From assembly GCA_024280535.1 (NCBI GenBank), contig JAJRPY010000020.1, positions 1 to 18,241 on the forward strand: a DNA stretch of 18,241 nt, given 5' to 3'. Made by a program: the position numbers and the translations under genes. The notes under the pieces are model-generated. The model was not told where the DNA came from. It searched no databases and was given only the letters and a program-made list of their open reading frames with translations. The stretch is from Gammaproteobacteria bacterium (GTDB taxonomy: Bacteria > Pseudomonadota > Gammaproteobacteria > PS1 > Pseudothioglobaceae). This document shows, one piece after another, positions 1 through 8,498 of this stretch; the stretch's first letter is position 1, and every line of letters begins with the position of its first letter.

Positions 1-1164
1 CACCTAATTCGCCGCGCAAGAGGCTATGCGCCAACGGTATTACCCCTGCCAAATGGCTTTAAAAAGGCACAAGGATTATTGGCAGTCGGTGCTGAATTAA
101 ATAATACTTTTTGCTTATTAAGCCAAACGGAAGCAGTCATATCACAGCACATTGGTGACTTAACCAGCCTGCAAAACTATCAAGATTTTAGCCACAATAT
201 TACCTTATACCAGCACCTATACGCCAGCCCAATCCAGCGTCTGGTCTGCGATTTTCACCCAGATTATCTATCCTCCAAATACGCCGATCGCACCCAAACT
301 GACACCACACCACTTAGCCAAATTCAACATCATCATGCCCACATAGCCGCCTGTTTGTTTGAGCATAATCGCGCTATAGACAGTGCTAAAGTGCTGGGTG
401 TGGTGTGGGACGGTATGGGTTTGGGGGCAGATAAGCAGTTATGGGGTGGTGAATTTTTACTGGCAGATTATCTTGGTTTTAAGCGCTTAGCACACTTCGA
501 ATACACCCCCCTATTAGGCGCCGACCATGCTCAGACCCAGCCATGGCGTATGGCGTACGCACACTTAACCCAACACGACCTCGCCACCAAGGCTTATTTT
601 CACCAACACCCAACTGACCAACTCGATAACTTATTAACAAGCAATTTTATACAGCACAGCACCTCATCAGTCGGGCGTTTGTTTGACGCCGTGGCGTATT
701 TATTAGACATTTGTCCTGAATACATCAGCTACGAAGCACAGGCGGCCATTGAATTAGAAGCCCTAGCCAGCCAATGCCACACCGTTGATGCCCAGCCAAC
801 CTATAAGTTTGACCTCAAACCTGCCCAACAACACAGTCACATCTGCTGCAAAAATTTTTGGATTGCTCTATTAGCCGACCTCGACAACCACGTCAAACGC
901 GAAGACATTGCCTATCGTTTTCACCTATCGCTAGCACAATTGCTACTAGATACCGCATTGCAACTCAAACAAACGCACGCATTTGATACCGTGGTTTTAT
1001 CTGGTGGCGTGTTCCACAATCAACTATTAATCACCCTACTGAGCGACCTATTTGCCGCCACTGACCTCAGTCTATTAACCCACTCAACCTTGCCATGCGG
1101 CGATGGCAGTATCAGTTTAGGTCAGGCAGCTATTGACCTAGCCAGGGAGCAAAAATATGGATAA
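1..1164 (+). CDS. hypF: Carbamoyltransferase HypF, C-terminal part (5' end outside window)
   Basis: HypF makes carbamoyl-adenylate from carbamoyl phosphate and ATP and passes the carbamoyl group to the C-terminal cysteine of HypE, the first step in making the cyanide ligands of NiFe-hydrogenase. The frame is open from base 1, so the gene is cut by the window edge. The TTG at 79 is only an internal codon. About 387 residues are visible of a protein usually near 750. They begin with the RRARGYAP motif that ends the YrdC-like part. The Kae1-like domain follows, with the metal-site HHHAH motif (visible residues about 110-114), VWDGMGLG just after it, and LSGGVFHN near the end. The acylphosphatase and zinc-finger parts would lie to the left. 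The stop overlaps the next gene by 8 bases, so the two are probably translated together. Identification is firm. Confidence 0.95.
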   Translation, partial: HLIRRARGYAPTVLPLPNGFKKAQGLLAVGAELNNTFCLLSQTEAVISQHIGDLTSLQNYQDFSHNITLYQHLYASPIQRLVCDFHPDYLSSKYADRTQTDTTPLSQIQHHHAHIAACLFEHNRAIDSAKVLGVVWDGMGLGADKQLWGGEFLLADYLGFKRLAHFEYTPLLGADHAQTQPWRMAYAHLTQHDLATKAYFHQHPTDQLDNLLTSNFIQHSTSSVGRLFDAVAYLLDICPEYISYEAQAAIELEALASQCHTVDAQPTYKFDLKPAQQHSHICCKNFWIALLADLDNHVKREDIAYRFHLSLAQLLLDTALQLKQTHAFDTVVLSGGVFHNQLLITLLSDLFAATDLSLLTHSTLPCGDGSISLGQAAIDLAREQKYG

Positions 1165-1798
1165 TAACACTTTATCAAACCTATACCCGTTTTTAACAAC
1201 CGACAAAAAACAGGCTAACAGCGCATTATTACTAACCTCAATCCAGCAAAAATTGGCCGATAGCCTCCACGCTAAGCAAGCTTTTTTTGACAAAAACCAG
1301 CACAAACTACTCCAAGCTGCACAAATAATTGCCGCCTGCTACCAGCAAAATGGGCAATTATTTGCCATGGGTAATGGCGGTTCTGCCTGCGATGCTGCAC
1401 ATATTACTTGTGAATTTATGCACCCCGTTACCACTGGCAGAAAAGCCCTAGGCTGTACCAATCTTACTGCTGATATTGCCACCTTAACCGCCGTGGCAAA
1501 CGATGTCGGCAACCCGCACATTTTTTTACGACAATTATTATGTTTAGGCAGAAAAAACGACGTGCTAATCGGTTTTTCCACCAGTGGCAATTCAGAAAAT
1601 CTAATCAATGCCTTTGCCGAGGCCAAGCAAATGGGGTTAGTAACCATTGGTTTTTCCGGGCAAAGCGGCGGTGCCATGGCCAGCTCTAAACACCTAGACC
1701 TCTGCCTAACCGTTGAAACCGACAGCGTCCACCGCGTACAAGAAGCACATCTAACCAGTTACCACATCCTTTGGGATTTGGTGCACAGCCTGCTTTAG
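1157..1798 (+). CDS. SIS-domain sugar-phosphate isomerase, GmhA/phosphoheptose isomerase-like, hydrogenase-operon type
   Basis: This 213-residue protein belongs to the SIS family closest to GmhA, which converts sedoheptulose 7-phosphate to D-glycero-D-manno-heptose 7-phosphate in LPS core synthesis. The phosphate-binding loops GNGGS (residues 72-76) and STSGNSE (141-147) are present, as are Glu86 and the C-terminal QEAH motif (195-198), which match GmhA catalytic positions. The N-terminus is somewhat longer than in GmhA. The ATG lies inside the end of hypF, with an AGGGAG ribosome site at 1144-1149, seven bases upstream. Overlap with hypF suggests a role tied to hydrogenase maturation rather than LPS. 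The fold and catalytic class are clear; the true substrate is not. It could still be the genome's only heptose isomerase. Confidence 0.85.
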   Translation: MDNNTLSNLYPFLTTDKKQANSALLLTSIQQKLADSLHAKQAFFDKNQHKLLQAAQIIAACYQQNGQLFAMGNGGSACDAAHITCEFMHPVTTGRKALGCTNLTADIATLTAVANDVGNPHIFLRQLLCLGRKNDVLIGFSTSGNSENLINAFAEAKQMGLVTIGFSGQSGGAMASSKHLDLCLTVETDSVHRVQEAHLTSYHILWDLVHSLL

Positions 1799-1943
1799 GG
1801 GTGACCAAACACGTTGGCAGTGCTCAAATTGACTTTTTTGTTAAATTTTGTTAAAAAATCAGCCCTTATTGACTGCTTTTTTGGTGATTATTGTATTGTT
1901 ATAGGGGGTTGGCACCACATAATAAAATAATTTGATTTATTGG

Positions 1944-1972
1944 TTGACTTTTGTTATTTTGTGATGTAGGAT
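1944..1972 (+). promoter_or_regulatory. Putative sigma70 promoter in the 1.8-2.5 kb gap
   Basis: A -35 box TTGACT (1944-1949, 5 of 6 to consensus) and a -10 box TAGGAT (1967-1972, 4 of 6) are separated by exactly 17 bases. Transcription would start near 1979 and run toward the repeat-protein gene at 2472, giving a leader of roughly 490 bases, or serve a short transcript within the gap. This is a motif match by eye in AT-rich DNA, where chance matches are common. Confidence 0.4.
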
Positions 1973-2103
1973 AATAAATTACATGTTAAATATTTAATGA
2001 AATGGTCAATAGTAAAAACCAACCAAACACAAACAATAACAAGCAGTTATGGAAAATACTAAAATTTTGATAAGCAAAATCTACACAATTACGACACTAA
2101 ATA

Positions 2104-2288
2104 TGAATAATCATCAAAAATCCACCTTTCAATTACTTAGCATTTTTTTAAACTCTGCCTTATCCCTGCCAGGATTAAGTTCAAGAAAAGCATCAATTGA
2201 ACAAAAATTGAATGTCGCCAATCATTCTTATTTGCGCAAAGGTCTCATTAAAAAAAATTACACCAAGTTATTTTATGTCAACACTTAA
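2104..2288 (+). pseudogene. Doubtful short ORF with signal-peptide-like start; possible gene remnant
   Basis: From the ATG at 2104 the frame gives about 61 residues. A basic start is followed by a hydrophobic run (FQLLSIFLNSALSLPGL) that resembles a secretion signal, then a short polar tail. The frame extends upstream to an ATG at 2049. Neither start has a clear Shine-Dalgarno site. A second frame (ATG 2275, stop 2400) overlaps its end. The signal-like start with nothing behind it would fit a truncated exported protein, but chance is a real alternative in such AT-rich DNA. I recognise no family. Confidence 0.2.
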
Positions 2289-2373
2289 TAAACTGATTGC
2301 TAGAATTTACCACACCGCCATAATGGCAGTTTTGACTTCTGCTTCTCAAAATGCGAACAAGTATCATTATTGC

Positions 2374-2392
2374 CAATCAATTAAATTGATTG
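2374..2392. repeat. Perfect 19-base palindrome upstream of the repeat-protein gene
   Basis: CAATCAATT and AATTGATTG are exact inverted copies flanking one central A. No T-run follows on either side, so it does not look like a terminator. It ends 79 bases before the start codon of the repeat protein, which suits an operator for a dimeric regulator, though the low base complexity makes chance possible. Confidence 0.45.
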
Positions 2393-2471
2393 CGTTGTAA
2401 TGTTGTTTGCCGTTAGATTTTTTTCCTTGGATTTAATGGCATTTTTTTATCAAGGATAGGAGTAAATAAGT

Positions 2472-2822
2472 ATGTCAAATACACACTTTGAATGTTCAGA
2501 GCCTCAAGATATTGAGAATGTAGCCAACCAGTACGAGCAGTCATACACTGTTACAGCGTTTCTTAAATGGGCTTGTAGCAAGGACTTAATTAAACCAGAG
2601 CCTTATGATGAGGTATATGCAATGATTAAAATTGCATTAGGTTTAGATAAAAACAATTTTGATTGTTCGAAGAATATAGAGTACGTAGCTAAGCAGTACG
2701 AGCAACAACAAATCGTTGAGGTGTTTCTTAAATGGGCTTGTAATGAAAAGTTGATTCAAGTTGAGTCTTATAGTGCAGTGTACACCCTGATTAAGAACTC
2801 ACTAGGCTTGTCAAGGAAATAA
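2472..2822 (+). CDS. Small two-repeat protein of unknown function
   Basis: This 116-residue protein has no family that I recognise. It has no signal peptide or membrane segment and is probably cytoplasmic. It consists of two copies of one module, residues 6-59 and 63-114. They share about 29 of 51 aligned positions, including the patterns QYEQ, FLKWAC, VY and LGL, with one 2-residue gap. Each module reads as two or three short helices with a conserved Trp-Ala-Cys pair at the centre (Cys35 and Cys90) and another conserved Cys near the module start (Cys8, Cys65). A strong ribosome site AGGAG (2458-2462) sits nine bases before the ATG, and a terminator follows, so it looks like an independent, expressed gene. 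The constrained repeat argues strongly that it is really coding. Confidence 0.8.
   Translation: MSNTHFECSEPQDIENVANQYEQSYTVTAFLKWACSKDLIKPEPYDEVYAMIKIALGLDKNNFDCSKNIEYVAKQYEQQQIVEVFLKWACNEKLIQVESYSAVYTLIKNSLGLSRK
2487..2813 (+). repeat. Tandem intragenic duplication (two copies of a ~160 bp unit)
   Basis: The copies cover 2487-2648 and 2658-2813. Nineteen bases are identical in both (TTTCTTAAATGGGCTTGTA at 2559-2577 and 2724-2742), as is CAGTACGAGCA just upstream of each. The rest has diverged mainly while keeping the protein pattern. The duplication therefore came from one ancestral module and is not ancient in every part. Confidence 0.85.
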
Positions 2823-2844
2823 AAGTTCATTTTATATTGAATAG

Positions 2845-2868
2845 AACCCCTTTTATTAGGGGTTTTTT
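2845..2868 (+). terminator. Rho-independent terminator after the repeat protein
   Basis: A perfect 7-base stem (AACCCCT at 2845-2851 with AGGGGTT at 2858-2864) closes a 6-base loop and runs into six T residues (2863-2868). It begins 22 bases after the stop codon. On the minus strand the hairpin is not followed by a T-run, so it mainly serves plus-strand transcripts. Confidence 0.88.
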
Positions 2869-2898
2869 AATGAAAGAATAGAATAAACAGTCCTTATT

Positions 2899-3153
2899 TT
2901 AATACAGAGTCAGTTTATCTTTGCGTGTCATGGCTTTGATTTCAGATTCTCGTTTTGCTGCCGCACTTCTATTTTTGGCACTTTCCTGATAAACCAACAC
3001 GCACGGTGCGTTTGCACGGGTGTATTTAGCACCGCCAACAATCTCGCCATTATGCTGGCGTAAGCGTTTGGGCAAATTATTGCTAATGCCACAATATAAT
3101 GCACCATTTTTACACCGTAGTAAATACACCTGCCAGCTTTTATTTTTATCCAT
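2899..3153 (-). CDS. GIY-YIG nuclease superfamily protein, YhbQ/UPF0213-like
   Basis: This 84-residue protein is a stand-alone GIY-YIG domain of the usual length for the YhbQ group. The two signature strands appear as VYLL (residues 9-12) and YCG (20-22). The conserved Arg/His region KRLRQH (29-34), the GAKYTR segment (41-46) and the catalytic-type Glu in KRESEIK (Glu69) are also present. Such small nucleases can nick DNA in vitro, and repair roles have been proposed, but no settled cellular function is known. It is transcribed away from valS across a 54-base divergent gap. The middle residue of the YIG motif is Cys rather than the more common Thr or Ile. Confidence 0.88.
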   Translation of the reverse strand: MDKNKSWQVYLLRCKNGALYCGISNNLPKRLRQHNGEIVGGAKYTRANAPCVLVYQESAKNRSAAAKRESEIKAMTRKDKLTLY

Positions 3154-3207
3154 AGGCAGGCTTTATACCGTATAATTGCGTGGTTTTTACCCGTCTTTAT
3201 AAATTTT
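3153..3207. promoter_or_regulatory. Compact divergent promoter region between the GIY-YIG gene and valS
   Basis: The 54-base gap holds a perfect -10 box TATAAT at 3171-3176 on the plus strand. It has only a weak -35 (TATCCA, 3147-3152, 18-base spacing) lying inside the start of the opposite gene. The box overlaps an 11-base palindrome TATAC-C-GTATA (3164-3174), so a -10-like sequence also faces the GIY-YIG gene. The valS leader would be about 25 bases. No Shine-Dalgarno site is visible before valS. Confidence 0.45.
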
Positions 3208-5955
3208 ATGGAAAAGACTTACAACCCCAAACAAATTGAGGATAAATATCGCGCACTTTGGGCGGCGGACAATCTATTCTCATCTAATGTTAATGCCAGC
3301 AGCGATAAGGCCTACTCCATTATGCTGCCACCACCCAATGTTACTGGCAGTCTGCATATGGGGCATGCATTCCAGCATACTATTATGGATATTTTGACGC
3401 GCTATCATCGGGGCAAGGGCGAACAAACGCTATGGCAACCAGGCACCGACCACGCTGGCATTGCCACACAAATGGTGGTGGAACGCCAACTGGCTGCGCA
3501 AGACATCACGCGTCATCAACTCGGGCGCGAAAAATTCATTGAAAAGATTTGGGATTGGAAGCGTCAATCTGGTGGTACCATCACTGCTCAAATGCGCCGG
3601 CTCGGCTCATCGGTTGATTGGGAAAAAGAACGTTTTACCATGGATGAGGCTATGTCTAATGCGGTGAGTAAGGTGTTTGTGCAATTGCATCAAGAGGGCT
3701 TAATTTATCGTGGCAAGCGTTTGGTAAATTGGGATCCGGTGCTACATACGGCAGTGTCTGATTTGGAGGTCGTTAGCGTTGAGGAGCAAGGTTCACTATG
3801 GTATATGCGCTATCCTGTAAGCCATAGTGATGAGGTAATGGTGGTTGCTACCACACGCCCTGAAACCCTGCTTGGGGATAGTGCGGTGGCAGTTCATCCC
3901 GAAGATACGCGCTATCAGCACCTAATCGGAAAAACTATTGACTTGCCGCTAACCAAGCGCAAAATTAACATTATTGCAGATGATTATGTAGATCAGGCAT
4001 TTGGTACTGGCTGCGTCAAAATCACCCCCGCACATGATTTTAACGATTATGAAATGGGTCAGCGTCATGGCTTGGATATACTTAATATTTTCACCGATGA
4101 TGCCAAAATCAACGACGCAGTTGAGAGTGCCTATGTGGGTATGGATAGATTTGTAGCGCGCAAACAAATCATTCAGGATTTAGATGCGCAAGGTTTACTA
4201 GAAAAAATCGAGCCGCACAAACTTATGGTGCCTAGGGGTGATAGAACCCATGCAGTCATCGAGCCCTATATGACTGACCAATGGTTTGTCAAAGTAGCAC
4301 CCTTGGCACAGCCGGCGATTGATGCGGTCAAAGAGGGGAAAATTCGATTTATCCCCGAAAACTGGGACAAAACCTATTTTAATTGGATGGAAAATATACA
4401 AGATTGGTGTATCTCGCGCCAAATTTGGTGGGGGCATCGCATCCCTGCTTGGTATGATGAAAAAGGCAATATTTTTGTGGCTAATTCTCTTGAAGAGGCA
4501 CAAACGCAAGCGGGCAAAGGTGTTAAATTAAGCCAAGATACCGATGTACTTGACACCTGGTTTTCTTCTGCCTTGTGGCCATTTTCTACCCTTGGCTGGC
4601 CTGAAAAAACCCCTGACTTGGCGCGTTTTTACCCCACTGATGTGTTGGTAACGGGCTTTGATATTATCTTTTTTTGGGTGGCGCGGATGATTATGTTCGG
4701 GCTTAAATTTACTGGTGAGGTGCCGTTTAAAGATATTTACATCACCGGATTAATCAAAGATGGGCACGGGCAAAAAATGTCTAAATCCAAAGGCAATGTA
4801 CTAGACCCAATTGATTTAATTGATGGCATTTCTTTGGAAGATTTACTAGAAAAAAGAACGCAAGGTATGATGCAACCAAAAATGGCAAAAAAAATCACCC
4901 AACAAACCAAGCAAGAATTTGCCGATGGCATCCCTGCTTTTGGCACCGATGCATTGCGTTTTACCTTTGCCGCTCTTGCCTCGTTTGGTCGTGACATCAA
5001 ATTTGACCTCAAACGGATTGAAGGGTATCGTAATTTTTGCAACAAACTTTGGAATGCTTCCCGCTTTGTATTAATGAACCTTGAAACAGCGCATATCACC
5101 CCAGACGCACCTTTGTCCGTAGCCGATCAGTGGATTTTATCGCGCTTGCAAAACACCAAAATCAAGGTTGAAAAACATTTACACGACTACCGCCTAGATT
5201 TAATGAGCCACGAGCTGTATGAATTTGTTTGGGGGGATTATTGTGGCTGGTATTTGGAATTATCCAAGCCCTTATTGGCCGCGCCAAGCACCCGTGCCGG
5301 CACCCAAGCCACGTTGATTAAAGTACTCAACGAAATGGTGACGTTACTACACCCAATTATCCCATTTATTACTGAAGAGATTTTTAATCAATGTCAGACA
5401 ATCACTGGTAAAAACAGCACCAGCCTAATGACACAAGCCTATCCAGCAGTTGATAAAACCTTATGCTTTGAAGAATCTGAGCATGAAATCCACTGGTTAC
5501 AGACTTTTGTTTTAGGTATTAGAAAAATTCGCGCAGAGATGAACATCCCCCCTACTAAGCCACTACCTTGTTTTGTGCAAAACTTTAGCACGATTGATGA
5601 AGCTTACTTACAAAAAAACGCCGCCATCTTGAGTGCGCTAGCCAAAACGAGCCAAATCGAACTGCTTAACGTCACTGACGAAGCGCCAGAATCGGCCATG
5701 GCATTGGTAGGTGAGATGAAAATTTTAATCCCGTTAGCAGGATTAATTGACAAAGACCAAGAAATCGCACGTCTTAACAAAGAGATTGGCAAACTTGAAC
5801 AACAAAAAAATCAATCTGAAGCCAAACTGAATAACCAAAAATTCACCACAGGCGCGCCAGCAGCTATTGTTGAGGTAGAGCGTGAACGGCTCGCCGCAAC
5901 TTTAAGTGCGATTGACGACCTTAACCAACAACTCACTAAAATTTCAACATTATGA
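3208..5955 (+). CDS. valS: Valyl-tRNA synthetase
   Basis: This class Ia aminoacyl-tRNA synthetase charges tRNA-Val with valine in the cytoplasm. At 915 residues it is slightly shorter than the approximately 950 of E. coli ValS. The HIGH-type motif HMGH is at residues 50-53 after PPPNVTGSLH, and KMSKS is at 523-527. The CP1 editing domain lies between (TTRPETLLGD is visible), and the anticodon-binding domain follows. The C-terminal arm, from about residue 850, is a Glu/Lys/Gln-rich coiled coil that contacts tRNA. The ATG at 3208 gives the normal MEKTYNP start. The TGA overlaps the next gene as ATGA, so the SH3 gene is likely translated from the same message. The gene is intact. Confidence 0.98.
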   Translation: MEKTYNPKQIEDKYRALWAADNLFSSNVNASSDKAYSIMLPPPNVTGSLHMGHAFQHTIMDILTRYHRGKGEQTLWQPGTDHAGIATQMVVERQLAAQDITRHQLGREKFIEKIWDWKRQSGGTITAQMRRLGSSVDWEKERFTMDEAMSNAVSKVFVQLHQEGLIYRGKRLVNWDPVLHTAVSDLEVVSVEEQGSLWYMRYPVSHSDEVMVVATTRPETLLGDSAVAVHPEDTRYQHLIGKTIDLPLTKRKINIIADDYVDQAFGTGCVKITPAHDFNDYEMGQRHGLDILNIFTDDAKINDAVESAYVGMDRFVARKQIIQDLDAQGLLEKIEPHKLMVPRGDRTHAVIEPYMTDQWFVKVAPLAQPAIDAVKEGKIRFIPENWDKTYFNWMENIQDWCISRQIWWGHRIPAWYDEKGNIFVANSLEEAQTQAGKGVKLSQDTDVLDTWFSSALWPFSTLGWPEKTPDLARFYPTDVLVTGFDIIFFWVARMIMFGLKFTGEVPFKDIYITGLIKDGHGQKMSKSKGNVLDPIDLIDGISLEDLLEKRTQGMMQPKMAKKITQQTKQEFADGIPAFGTDALRFTFAALASFGRDIKFDLKRIEGYRNFCNKLWNASRFVLMNLETAHITPDAPLSVADQWILSRLQNTKIKVEKHLHDYRLDLMSHELYEFVWGDYCGWYLELSKPLLAAPSTRAGTQATLIKVLNEMVTLLHPIIPFITEEIFNQCQTITGKNSTSLMTQAYPAVDKTLCFEESEHEIHWLQTFVLGIRKIRAEMNIPPTKPLPCFVQNFSTIDEAYLQKNAAILSALAKTSQIELLNVTDEAPESAMALVGEMKILIPLAGLIDKDQEIARLNKEIGKLEQQKNQSEAKLNNQKFTTGAPAAIVEVERERLAATLSAIDDLNQQLTKISTL

Positions 5956-6599
5956 TGCTTAAATACCTAACACTTTCTTTATTATTATTCACCTCACTAG
6001 CCAGTGCCCAATCATTTGTTTATATTACCGACCAAATAGACATCCCTATGCGCTCTGAAAAAGCCTTGGGCGATAACATTGTGCGCTTATTGCCATCAGG
6101 TACTAAATTGGCAATTTTACAAGCCACCAAAGATGGCTGGACGCAAGTTAAATTTGAAAGCTCAACAGGCTGGGTTATTTCTCGCTATTTGTCCAATAGT
6201 CCCTCTGCCAAAATGCGATTAAGCAAGCTTAAACAAACTTACAATGCCAACAAACTGCTAATCACCAAATTGGTTAAACGCAAAACCGAACTCGAATCTG
6301 AAGTTCAGGTATTAAAAACCAGCAATGGCGAACTCACTGCCGAATCCAATAAATCAAAGGCTGAAAAAAAACATGTTGAGGAAATTTATGCAGATGCATT
6401 AGAATTAGAGCATGTTAATGAAAAACTCATCACCCAAAATTTACAATTAGAAACTGAAATTCAATTGCTTAAAAATAGCAGTGGCGGTATTGAAGAATCC
6501 AGTGCTAGAAACTGGTTTATCGCAGGTGGCTTTGTTTTATTTTTCGGCATTTTAATTGGTTTTATTTTTACAAACCTTGCCAACCGTAGGAGACATTAA
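5952..6599 (+). CDS. YgiM-type SH3-domain protein with coiled coil and C-terminal membrane anchor
   Basis: This 215-residue exported protein matches the architecture of the TIGR04211/YgiM family. A signal peptide (about 1-19, ASA cleavage site before Gln20) comes first. A bacterial SH3 domain (about 22-85, with GTKLAIL and GWVISRYL) follows, then a long Lys/Glu-rich coiled coil (about 90-175). One membrane span (about 187-208) ends in a basic tail (NRRRH). The SH3 and coil should face the periplasm with the tail inside. The SH3 domain may bind peptidoglycan or a protein; the function of the family is not established. Two ATGs are possible: 5952 (4-base overlap with valS) or 5955 (1-base overlap). 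They differ by one Met. Its last codons contain the ribosome site for guaB. Confidence 0.85.
   Translation: MMLKYLTLSLLLFTSLASAQSFVYITDQIDIPMRSEKALGDNIVRLLPSGTKLAILQATKDGWTQVKFESSTGWVISRYLSNSPSAKMRLSKLKQTYNANKLLITKLVKRKTELESEVQVLKTSNGELTAESNKSKAEKKHVEEIYADALELEHVNEKLITQNLQLETEIQLLKNSSGGIEESSARNWFIAGGFVLFFGILIGFIFTNLANRRRH
6586..6593 (+). promoter_or_regulatory. Ribosome binding site for guaB inside the upstream gene
   Basis: GTAGGAGA lies within the last codons of the SH3-protein gene. The AGGAGA core ends six bases before the guaB ATG at 6600. The upstream stop codon (6597-6599) abuts that ATG, which favours coupled translation and fixes the guaB start. Confidence 0.75.
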
Positions 6600-8060
<1,461 letters not shown>

Positions 8061-8069
8061 ATTATATCT

Positions 8070-8453
8070 ATGCTAACTCAATACGACCAACTAGGTGGTG
8101 AGGCATCAGTTAAACAATTGGTTAGTCGCTTTTATGATTTGATGGATCAGCGTCCAGATACGCTTGAATTGCGCAGTATGCATGCAAAATCTTTAAAAGT
8201 ATCCCGAGAAAAATTATTTTTGTTTTTGTCTGGATGGCTAGGCGGGCCGTCACTATATGTTGAACAATATGGACATCCAAAATTAAGGGTAAGACATAGG
8301 CCCTTTGCGATTACCACTGTTGAAAGGGATCAGTGGCTTTTGTGTATGAATCAAGCACTAAAGGAACAAATTACCGGCAACGAATTGCTGCTAATGAGTT
8401 TAATTTCTTCCTTTAAAGGGGTAGCTGATCACATGTTAAATACCCAAAGTTAG
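8070..8453 (+). CDS. Group II truncated haemoglobin
   Basis: This 127-residue haem protein has the 2-on-2 globin fold of group II (TrHbO-type). The group marks are all present: YDxLGG at the start, the FYDLM helix with the B10 Tyr at residue 22, FLSGWLGGPSLY, GHPKLRVRHRPF with the proximal F8 His at residue 76, and the G8 Trp at residue 89 in RDQW. Members bind O2 tightly and are linked to oxygen or nitric oxide handling and redox protection; the exact role here is unknown. It sits nine bases after guaB and 45 before roxA, so it is probably expressed with both. No strong ribosome site is seen before its ATG, which suggests reinitiation after guaB. Confidence 0.93.
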   Translation: MLTQYDQLGGEASVKQLVSRFYDLMDQRPDTLELRSMHAKSLKVSREKLFLFLSGWLGGPSLYVEQYGHPKLRVRHRPFAITTVERDQWLLCMNQALKEQITGNELLLMSLISSFKGVADHMLNTQS

Positions 8454-8498
8454 TTACGCCTGTCTATAGAAAATGCAAAAGATACAATCTAAAAAATT

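Larger units (their letters stand above)
1799..2471. other. Long AT-rich gap without a convincing gene
   Basis: About 670 bases separate the isomerase gene from the repeat protein gene, by far the longest gap in the window. It is strongly AT-rich. I see a sigma70-like promoter at 1944-1972, two short open frames (2049-2288 and 2212-2400) that overlap and lack ribosome sites, a small inverted repeat GCCAT-A-ATGGC around 2320-2335, and a perfect 19-base palindrome at 2374-2392. No tRNA, structured RNA of a family I know, or transposon end is evident. It may hold a decayed gene, an untranslated leader or a small RNA. Confidence 0.6.

Noticed and set aside
79..81. TTG as the start of the first gene
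   Set aside because: The frame is open to base 1 and encodes the conserved HypF RRARGYAP motif upstream of this codon, so it is an internal leucine.
1339..1677. 112-codon frame on the minus strand opposite the SIS gene
   Set aside because: It lies wholly inside a gene with clear catalytic motifs, has no ribosome site and resembles no protein; it is an opposite-strand shadow.
1839..1860. T/A-rich near-inverted stretch after the SIS gene considered as a terminator
   Set aside because: The possible stem is only A-T pairs with no stable G-C core, so it is unlikely to terminate transcription.
2212..2400. Short plus-strand frame in the long gap
   Set aside because: No Shine-Dalgarno site, overlap with another weak frame, and the end falls in a palindrome; kept only as part of the gap description.
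4737..5099. 120-codon minus-strand frame inside valS
   Set aside because: It is antisense to the KMSKS region of an intact valS and shows no protein-like features.
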